A DNA stretch of 64,000 nt from positions 2,604,501 through 2,668,500 of the forward strand of contig JAKJHU010000075.1 of NCBI GenBank assembly GCA_022316685.1. Direction: 5' to 3'. The position numbers and the translations under genes were made by a program. The first letter of the stretch is position 1. Each line of letters opens with the position of its first letter. This DNA comes from Progne subis subis (Eukaryota > Chordata > Aves > Passeriformes > Hirundinidae). Positions 55,624 to 64,000 of the stretch are shown here, one piece after another. A model generated the notes under the pieces. It was not told the DNA's origin. It made no database searches and saw only the letters and a list, made by a program, of their open reading frames with translations.

Positions 55624-57698
55624 GTAAGTCTCCACTCAGCCCTCTGCTCGACTCTGAGCAGTTCCCAGGCAGCAAGAGAAGGGATGGTTCTGTAACAGAA
55701 CACAATGTGTGTTATACCCTGTTTCATAGATCACTAAGGATGCTCTCTTTTTTATGTTCCTCTTTGGCAAAAGATAAAAATTATGTATCTGGACAGGTTT
55801 TGGGTTGCTTTGATTTCCTAAATCCACACTAGGCTAAAATCTTTTATTTGTTTTTGCTGTTATTCAGAGAATGAGACCAGACAAACTTCTTACTTACTTC
55901 AAACTTCTTACATACTTGTATATATCTCTCTACAACATATAGAACACGGAGCTTTATCTGCCATTAATAATGTAGGACTTTAGCACAGTGCAAATACTGA
56001 ACAGTAATAATAGTAATTAATAAACCATATTTTCTTTTAGACATGCAGGTGAGTTTCAGGTGATTATTCTCCCTGAGGAGAATAATTGATAAGAAAAGAA
56101 CTGTAGGTGACAAATACTAGATATTAAATTTGAAAGTCGGACAGATATCAGATGGGGAGGAAAAGCTCCATGTCAGTACACGTCAGCCCAAATATATATT
56201 GCAGGGCAGTACTTTGTACTCAATTTGTTGGCAATCGTGCGTCATCTGTCTATGTAACACATTTTTTGAACAGAGTGATGTGATTGGTGCGTCAGAATTG
56301 ATTTAGTGTGTTATGAAGAATGGAAAAAATCACAGTTCACCTTTCCTTCTTACCCTGATCTGTACTACCCCATCAATTCAGGGGAGTTAATGGCATGTAA
56401 AAGAGTAAATCAAAAGTAAATCAAAAGCAAATCAAAAACATGATTTCTCACAGAGGTTGGTGTTAGCTTGTAAGATTTACTGCTTCTTGGGGTCAGCAAA
56501 GCACATATTAGAGGTGGATTTAAAAAATGATTTTGACAAAATGTTATGATCATTTGCAGTATTACAAGATATGCACATTGGAGATAGGAGAAACTTAACA
56601 TTTAAGAAGTTAATTTCCACTAGAGGTCAGGAAAGACTGTTTGGACATCTGTCCAAATGCATTGTGGGATTAATGAACTTATTTCCTTTTTTCCTTATTT
56701 TCAGTCGTTTTATGGTAATTCATCCAATCTGTCACGATAAATAAAAATAGTGTCACAGTTTTAAGGAGACATCTCACCTGTTGGACAGCTCTCCTGGCAG
56801 GTTGAAGGCAGGGAGTTCAGTCTCAGGCCAATTCGTATGTTCCGTCGAAAATGACCTCCCCGGTGAAAGTTAGACTAATTTGCAATTAGAAGAAAGAGGG
56901 AATTATGCAGAAGAACATGGGAAATTAGTGATTCTGAAGGGAATTAAAGATCTAAAAGCTAGTGAAAAACTTTTGACTTAGCTAGCAACATATTATTAGA
57001 GATTTTTCCCAGATAAAAAACCAACTAAATATTTTTTTCCATATATGATTTATACTAAAGCTTTCAGACTGTAGTTTTCAAAATTACTTCAGACAAGAGT
57101 AAGAATTTAGCAGGACACTTTACTTTTACACTTTGTGTAAAGTTTTCTTCTCTGCTCATTGTCCTTAAATAGAGACTTGTGCTTTGTATTTAGCTGTGGA
57201 GTTTTTCTTCCTGATAAGAATATAGAAGTACTTAATGTACTCAAGTGGAAAAATATGCATCCATAATGCTATGCTGAACTTTAAATGTGTTTTTATAAAG
57301 TTAAACATAGATGAAGCCTGTCATTTACAGCAGCTTAACTCCACTTTCTTACATTTATTTAATTCGATTAGCATTTATATCCTCACACTGCTACCCCCAC
57401 TGTTCTAAATATTAGAAGTCAGTTGCTTTGATGCAGTGTGTTGAAGGAACTGTGTAGAATTGAAGGACATATTTAAATACCATGCTAATATATTTTACTA
57501 CTGAAAATAACGTTGACAATACTTGCTTTCTTCTCTGAATTCAAACCACATTGGCCTGTGTTAAGCATCCAGGAAAATATTTTTTTTTAAGAAAACTTTT
57601 CATCTTTTGCAAGGTTATGTTTCAATTTGTTGGTTTTTTTTCTTTTTTTCCTTGGGCTCTATTTGCATCATGTGATCTTTTTGTTTTTTTTATTGTAG
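55624..57698 (+). other. ANOS1: ANOS1 intron within FnIII-3
   Basis: This 2.1-kb AT-rich intron runs from GTAAGT to TATTGTAG. A short AAATCAAAAG-type triplet repeat lies near 56405-56440. No other gene is seen. Confidence 0.85.
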
Positions 57699-57870
57699 GA
57701 AAACTACATTATTCTGAAGGACCTGTCATTTTCATGCAAATACAAAGTAACTGTTCTGCCTGCAAAATCTAAAGGTCGTTTTAAGGCTGAGAGTACTTTC
57801 TTTGTTACACCACCTTGCACTGCATTTAAAGAAAAAAAACACAAGCACATAAATTGTCCTGCTGAAGGAG
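57699..57870 (+). CDS. ANOS1: ANOS1 exon: end of FnIII domain 3
   Basis: This is a 172-nt exon, phase 0 in and phase 1 out, between TATTGTAG and GTAAGG. It encodes [20 protein letters not shown], then [20 protein letters not shown] and [17 protein letters not shown]. The SCKYKVTV strand closes FnIII-3, and the Cys/Lys/His-rich linker leads to FnIII-4. Confidence 0.97.
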
Positions 57871-58136
57871 GTAAGGCATGATCTGGAGAGCTACCAAATA
57901 GTTCCAAAAGCATTTATAATCACCAAAAGAGAGTCTTTAAAAGCAATTCTAGAACAGGAAATGAGAGATTCAAAACAAATAAAAATATCATTTATGCTTA
58001 TGTGAAAATTAACAGAAATACACAGCAGTATTGATTTTGGCTAGTCTATTATTACTGTTTTGTCAATTAAGTGTAATTATAGTGGACATGCAATAATATT
58101 TGTAATGACATCGTTGTGGGATTTTTTTGTTGTGGG

Positions 58137-58197
58137 TTTTTTTGTTTGTTTGTTTGTTTGTTTTGTTTGTTTGCTTTTTTTTTTTTTTTTTTTTTTT
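58137..58197. repeat. (TTTG)n followed by poly(T)
   Basis: About nine TTTG-like units followed by a run of more than 20 T. Confidence 0.85.
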
Positions 58198-58417
58198 GTA
58201 AGGGAGAACAATTTCCCATTGTATTTATTATAATGGTGAATAATAACTGTAAACATGATTATGGTGGCATGACCCATCTTTTCAATGTTTTGCTGCAGAT
58301 GCAAACTGCTTTTTCAGTTTGATTTTGTTTAGGTTAATTCTGTTCTCAAATACGAAGTACAGGCCCTCATATCTTTTACAGCATTGTCACAATGTGCAGA
58401 TAGAGGGTTATGGAAGT

Positions 58418-58480
58418 TGCAGAATTATGGAGGCATTGACTGGGGAGGACCTCTGTGGTCAGCTGGTCCTGGGTCAGGTC
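58418..58480 (-). mobile_element. Probable CR1 3'-end remnant
   Basis: AGAATTATGGAGGCATTGAC, then GGGGAGGACCTCTGTGGTCA and GCTGGTCC, resembles the better CR1 fragment at 41721. It may extend further right to about 58700, where I cannot align it by eye. Confidence 0.5.
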
Positions 58481-59143
58481 AGCCATGGCTTTGCACTGCC
58501 AAATGTGGATACCTCTCTCTGGTTAGAGGGTAGCCCTCTCACCCTGAGTCCCTCCTGTTCCCAAGAGTGCCCCAGTGCTCCGTAAGTCACCCAGAACCCT
58601 GCTGACCATCACTGCCATTCCCTTAATGCCTGTCCTGACAGTTTCCAGCATTACAGCCTGCCTGGGTATCTGTAACCCAGGTATGGCTTTCCCCTAATCA
58701 TAGTGACCCTATTAACTTGTACTACAGTTTTAGTGCACGAATTTTACTTTTTGGCTGAATTGTGGAGTTCTGTACTACCCTGTGCATTTTTTTGTTGTCC
58801 CAAAACTTCCAGTCTGAGTTCAGGTATTCTGAAATATAAGGAGGAGAGTGGCTCCCTGAGAATGAGGCACTTAGATCAGATCTTTCTTTAGCTTTCTTTA
58901 GCTTTCTTTTCTGTGCCTGCAGCTGAGAACATTTTATCTGAAGTTTGAGTTAGGCCCAAAATGTCAGTGGAATATATCAAACATAGGTTTTTGGTTAACA
59001 CTGAAAACATGGTATTGGAAAGATGACTGGATCCTATGTAATACCAAAAATGCAACTCTGCCTGACCTTGATCTGTAAAAATAAATGAATATTATTGAAG
59101 ATTATCTCTAAAAGTTTAACTTATCTTTTTTTTTGCTTTATAG

Positions 59144-59364
59144 TGCCAGTTCTACCCAAAGTGTTGGCCAAACCTGAGAATCTGTCTGCGTCTTTCATTG
59201 TCCAGGAAGGTAACATCACTGGTCATTTTTCCTGGAAGATATCCAAGGCAGACCTTCACCAGCCCATGACAGGGTTTCAAGTCACTTGGGCAGAAGTGAC
59301 CACAGAGAGCCGGCAGAACAGTTTACCCAACAGCATCATTTCGCAGTCACAGATACTGCCAGCA
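59144..59364 (+). CDS. ANOS1: ANOS1 exon: first half of FnIII domain 4
   Basis: This is a 221-nt exon, phase 1 in and phase 0 out, between CTTTATAG and GTAAGT. It encodes [20 protein letters not shown], then [40 protein letters not shown] and [14 protein letters not shown]. The stretch from [16 protein letters not shown] onward is nearly unchanged across vertebrates (recollection). Two N-glycosylation sequons are visible, NLS and NIT. Confidence 0.98.
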
Positions 59365-60975
59365 GTAAGTTGTTGGTTACTTTCTTTTGCCAGTGGCTCC
59401 CTAAGCTTGTGTGTCTGTGGCTCATCTGTTTATGTTGAGTGATGATGCAGATGTCAAACACTGGTTCTGTAGGTATGTTGGATCAAGAAGTGCTTAATTT
59501 TTCCTCCTTGACTGAGGTGCAAAGCATAGCTTTGCACACTATTCTTGATGATACATCAAACATTTTAAACTGTGGATTCTGGAGATGCCTTTAATTATCT
59601 ATCACTGTATGTATGTCTATTTATAGCACCTGGTTAACTTGCAGAAGGCTCTGATTTGAGTTGAAACAGTATCTTCTGTCTCTCAGAAACCACCAAATTT
59701 TAGAGTATTTTATGCCAAGGACCATTCACTCTCACTAAAAATGTAGTATTTACACAACCAGGGATGTAATGCACAAGGCACAGGTGCTGAAGGGGCACCT
59801 GAATGAGCAGAGTGAGTGTACAAGTGCACTGCATGCACTACTCTCTCTGCCCTACCCACGCAGGATTTTATATGAGATGGAACAGCTTCAGCCAGGTCTG
59901 TTAAAGGCAGTCCCAGCTCAGAATATGTGCTAATTTGCCAGGAAAACAGCATGATTCCCTCCATTTTTTCTCTCTCTCCTTTCCCCTTTACTGTCTGCTC
60001 TGGCAGTAGCAACAAATTATCCCACAGGAATAAGCCAAGTTTGTCCCACAACTTGCTTTGGCCTCCCTGCATGGGACAGGTACAGTGCCAAGCAGAATAA
60101 CTGGTCCTGTGGATTCCTGGCCAGACCAGCCTGGCTGGTGGCAGGAACACCCTGTTGCTCACACTGTCCAGCATCACTGCTCCAGCTGTCCCCTTCCTGG
60201 CACTGGGCCTTTACAGCTTGGAATGAGTGATTTGTTCCAACTTAATGCAGATGATGATTTAATTTATAGTTTTGATTTTGATTTAGATGAATGGCTTCTG
60301 GTTCCTTAATATCTGTCATTCTTTAGCCAGATGTATTCCCACCTGGAAGTTTCTATAAAATTACTCTGAAATTATTTAGCATGTGTCTAAGTGACCACAA
60401 AAGGTATGGAGTAGTGAAAAGTGAGTCCGTCACACCATAAATGACTTTAAGAGCAGAAGACGAATTCTTATGGTGTAACTGGAATAAATCTGAAATTAGC
60501 GTGGTCACCCTTTTTTTCTCACTAGCTGCAGAAGTGGCCCCAGGCCAGCCACTACTTAAATTACCAATTAGTAGAATTTACATGCAAATCCAAAATAAAA
60601 GCTAGTTTATGTAATGAACATGTTTGTTTAAAAGAATGGTTAGGAAAATACATTTTAATTCACTTTTTAGTGATAAGCACATCACTAAAGTGATCAGCAC
60701 ACTTTCCATAAAAGTCTGTAACAACTTGAACCTTTTACACATGAAACCATAGCATTATGATTGAAAATGTGTCTGTTGAAAGCATGCAAAAAATTCAAAA
60801 CACACTCACTCAACCAAGTGATGCATACATTAAATCTTTTTAATGGAATTGTATGAAAATAATTTGTAGCTGTTGACAGTGTTAGAACCTGTTTAAACCA
60901 CTGATGTGTGTGAGTAGAGCAACCATGTTTTGTTTTCTGATGGTCTGAGAATTGAAGTGATTTATTTCTTTTTAG
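59365..60975 (+). other. ANOS1: ANOS1 intron within FnIII-4
   Basis: This 1.6-kb intron runs from GTAAGT to CTTTTTAG. No repeats or genes are recognised. The minus-strand frame at 59710-60177 lacks any domain. Confidence 0.85.
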
Positions 60976-61117
60976 GATCATTACATACTCACTGTGCCCA
61001 ACCTGAGGCCCTCGATGCTGTACCGCTTGGAAGTTCAAGTGCTGACGACTGGTGGGGAAGGGCCGGCCACGATTAAATCCTTCCGAACACCTGACCTTCC
61101 ACCATTTACACCCCACA
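60976..61117 (+). CDS. ANOS1: ANOS1 exon: second half of FnIII domain 4
   Basis: This is a 142-nt exon, phase 0 in and phase 1 out, between CTTTTTAG and GTAAGC. It encodes [20 protein letters not shown] and [20 protein letters not shown] followed by LPPFTPH, the closing strands of FnIII-4 and the start of the C-terminal tail. Like the FnIII-1 exon at 20286, it is richer in G+C than the introns. Confidence 0.98.
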
Positions 61118-61795
61118 GTAAGCTGTTCTGATATGGGCTGGTGATGGTGCAAAATTTCAATCTTCCTCATGTAAAGGGTGGAAGCCTTTTTCAAGCCTTA
61201 GAGGTTTTACTGACTCCAGTAGCATTTCATAAACCTAAGATGTGTGAAAATACTGGCTTTTTTTTCCCCCAAGAACTCTCCATCAGCAACAGTGGAAGCA
61301 AATCCAGTCTTTCTCTCACTCAGTTTCTGTAGTGTAACATTTGCCATTTGTTGCAGCCACAGCTCTTTGGCTTATGCCTGTAGCACTTGGGATTCAGAGT
61401 TGTTCTGTCCTCCGGTGCAGCCTGGAGGATTACATAGCTTTCAAGATTATATTTTCCTGGGTTCACTCAGTCCAGCATTGCTAGAGCTTAAACATATTTC
61501 TAAAGCAATGCAAACCTCTTAATGGCAATTTCCAGCACTTCATGTGTTTCTGAAAAATACAGCTCAGTGTTGCAAAGCCAAGTAAAAAATACAATTAGTT
61601 CAAAATTCATCTGCTTGAATATTTTTGTCCTTTCACAGGCCCCCTAAAATTACCTGGACTGAACATACACATAGTTGTCAGCCCAGACTCAGCACTCAAA
61701 AGCTGAAGGTCTCACAAAGCCTTTTCAGTATGGATAAATGTTGGCATTACATATCCAGGGTTTGATATGCGCATAATTTCCTTTCTTTTGTTTAG
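61118..61795 (+). other. ANOS1: Last ANOS1 intron
   Basis: This 678-bp intron runs from GTAAGC to TTTGTTTAG. Nothing else is recognised in it. Confidence 0.88.
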
Positions 61796-61854
61796 GACCT
61801 CATCTGAAGCAACATCATCCACATCACTACAAGCCATCCCCAGAGAAATATTAG
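61796..61854 (+). CDS. ANOS1: ANOS1 last coding exon: His-rich C-terminus and stop
   Basis: It holds 59 coding bases, phase 1 in, after the acceptor TTTGTTTAG. With the first base from the previous exon it encodes RPHLKQHHPHHYKPSPEKY and then TAG at 61852-61854. The His-rich HHPHHYKPSPE tail is the family's C-terminus, so the reading frame ends where expected. Confidence 0.98.
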
Positions 61855-64000
61855 ACTGTTTCAGATGATTATACAAATAACTGAGGGAAAAAAACCTGAG
61901 CTCCCAAGTGAGGGATGGGTAACAGCACATCTGTTGAAGCAGTGAACCCAGTTTCCCAGTGCCATCCTGTATGATCTGTATCTACTTCTCTGTAGCTTAG
62001 CCATGAAGAATTATGTTTGCACCATGACCAGGATGAATCATACAGCGAGTATCATCTCAGTACCAGCAGTATTCAACAAACTGAAGATCGTATCCAACTC
62101 AACACCTGTGAGAAAATATTCATTATATTGTTCATTATATCGTTCATTAGATTTTTTCATATTCTCTGTTCAAAGTGGATTGAAATGGTGCAGCGTGTAC
62201 AGCTTGTTCTCTTACTGAATTCAATGTTACTATTTGCAAGGTCCTTGTGATGTGAATATACTTTTGGAAGAGGCTTGGATTTAAGTTATCTATTTTCCTT
62301 AAAGCCCTGCCTGTCACCAATTTAAGCCCTAGTATATTTTGCTGTTAAAGGATATCTCCATTTGTCTGAAATAAGGACATAAGTAAAAGAAATACTGGTA
62401 GCAGAAACCCTGAAATACCCAGTTTTCAGTAATTGCAGTGTCACCATGGAAGATGATGATGATGATACGTTTGTATTACCCATCTGGTCTAAAGTGGTAA
62501 TGTTCTATCATGTAGATCTTCTATTAATATAGTCAATAGTTAAAGGATATACAGGGTAGAAATACCATTGTAGAGAAACAAATGGCAATTAATAGAATTG
62601 TTTAAAATTGATGGCAATGAATGCAATTGATAGGTCCTAGAAGAATAACTTTTAAAATCTTACAATTTTTTAATACATACTATTTCAAGGTATAATATTA
62701 TCTTGAATAGAAGCACCAATTTTCTAGTTAAAAATCTGAATAGCTAACATTAAAATTTTAGAAACTGATATTCTGAGGCTCATTTATTATTCAAGTAGCT
62801 GGATAGCTACTTTTTGGCTTTGAATTTTGATGCACATATTTCTTTTCCCTGTGGATCTTTAGAACAGAAGGATGGATGTATTGGCTCTATTTTGCTGTTC
62901 TGCTTACAGAAAGAATTATGTGACGATATTCTGGCATCTGGAAAACATTGGCTTATAGTTTATTTGAATTCATTTTTCAAATTTAGACAGAAGGGTGCCC
63001 TTTTTAACCATAAGGGAATTCATACCGCCTTATTGTGCAATATAAACTGTCTAGAATAATTTGTCTCACAGAGACACATGTCTCAATAGTAAACAGAAAC
63101 TGCTTGGATTTATTATTGAGAGGGTGGAAAGTGTCTGCCAATAAATATCCATACAAATACCCATAATCAGTTCTTAATGTTCAAGATGTTTGAAGTGCTC
63201 CTGAATTCTTTGGCACCATTTCTATTGCTCCTTGAATCATCCTATCAGACTAATGTATCTCAAAACTTGACTCCAACTGGACAAAGTGGCCACTTTTTCT
63301 ATCAGCAGATGCTACAGACTCATCTGTGCTTCATATTTTTCTGAGATATTCAGTAAGACCTCATACATTAGTGATATATGTATTTCCCTTGTCTTGATGA
63401 CAAACTGTTTTGCGAATAAGAGAATATGAAGAAATACCTATCTGAAACTGAGGATCAGAGCTATGTTTATCACAGTAGAATGTTCACAAAATATTCAGTT
63501 TGTTTATACTGAAGTTTACAGCATTTATACCACAAGGGGACGAAGGAAACTGCATAAATTTCTGATCACTTGCTCATTACAATTTTTCTACAATTTTACC
63601 TTCAGTGTTAAAGGGCTCTTTTCCATTCTTCTGTTTTGCTTGTTGTCTTTTTTGATATTCACTTAGTGACCAAGAACTTTCCCACACATTTTCTATTGCT
63701 ATGTGGTTTGGGCCTTTAAACAATAGCTTGAAATATAATAAAGGCTATGGGTGCTTTTAATTCCTTCTTCTATTTTCCAAAATATATTAGCAAATTAGCA
63801 GATGAATTCTTCTTCCAAAAATCTGTAGTATAAAGGTTTATTTTCAGTTTTTTCAGAATGCCAAAGTCTGAGATACTTTTGTCAGGATGGAAATGTTTCA
63901 TGTGTATTTTTTTATAAGGAAAACAAAATTTGCATTGGACTGGTGTGCATCACTGCTTTCACATTTGGATTGCACAGGGCATAGATGAGTCAGGAAGTGA
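61855..64000 (+). other. ANOS1: ANOS1 3' UTR and possible downstream flank
   Basis: This is AT-rich sequence after the stop, without coding signals. Candidate poly(A) signals are AATAAA at 63140-63145 and AATAAA at 63737-63742; the latter has T-rich sequence about 30 bases downstream. The true transcript end cannot be fixed by eye and may lie beyond the window, as long 3' UTRs are usual for this gene. A GATGATGATGAT run occurs near 62452. The short frames here are not supported as genes. Confidence 0.7.
63737..63742 (+). terminator. ANOS1: Candidate ANOS1 poly(A) signal
   Basis: A canonical AATAAA about 1.9 kb after the stop, followed by a pyrimidine-rich stretch (TTTTAATTCCTTCTTC). An upstream alternative is AATAAA at 63140-63145. 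Neither is proven. Confidence 0.4.

Larger units (their letters stand above)
57871..59143 (+). other. ANOS1: ANOS1 intron between FnIII-3 and FnIII-4
   Basis: This 1.3-kb intron runs from GTAAGG to CTTTATAG. It holds a (TTTG)n plus poly-T tract (58137-58197), a probable CR1 remnant (58418-58480) and three copies of TTTCTTTAGC near 58881-58910. Confidence 0.85.

Noticed and set aside
60694..61194. Minus-strand open frame of 166 codons
   Set aside because: It is antisense to a well-supported ANOS1 exon (60976-61117), and its codons show no independent protein signature.

Overview
This window is vertebrate nuclear DNA, most likely from a passerine bird. On the + strand it carries the 3' four-fifths of ANOS1 (KAL1), the gene for the secreted extracellular-matrix protein anosmin-1. 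Eleven coding exons with canonical AG/GT borders can be read between 8321 and 61854, and the stop codon TAG is at 61852-61854. They encode, in order, the end of the cysteine-rich box, the WAP four-disulfide core, four fibronectin type III domains and the short His-rich tail. The signal-peptide exon and a small second exon must lie upstream, because neither was found here. From 61855 the window is 3' UTR with candidate poly(A) signals. The host call is an inference from bird-like anosmin-1, CR1 LINE fragments, an apparent tRNA-Ile-headed SINE with a CR1-like tail (a songbird type) and ERV-L-like LTR elements.

Layout: 1-1416 is upstream intron. 1417-8101 is an almost complete endogenous retrovirus inserted antisense to ANOS1. 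Its two LTRs are nearly identical, and it has a primer-binding site complementary to tRNA-Lys1,2, a gag reading frame, a long open protease-RT-RNase H-integrase frame, a polypurine tract and no env. 8321-61854 alternates small exons with AT-rich introns; the largest intron is about 18.5 kb (37062-55528). The introns hold a 562-bp solo LTR with a perfect 5-bp target duplication (36012-36573), several CR1 fragments, the tRNA-derived SINE and simple repeats. 61855-64000 is the 3' UTR or downstream flank.

Two things do not fit a simple annotation. First, the ANOS1 exon at 36911-37061 is 151 nt long, one base more than the phases of its neighbours allow, so this copy appears frameshifted between FnIII-2 and FnIII-3. 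That could be a real variant, an assembly error or alternative splicing. Second, the provirus looks very young and its pro-pol frame is fully open, but gag changes frame near its 3' end and is separated from pro-pol by an in-frame amber codon. Its gag begins with an unusually hydrophobic region followed by 9-residue tandem repeats.

No CRISPR array, rRNA, functional tRNA or other host protein gene was recognised. Family names rest on reading motifs by eye, not on a database search.
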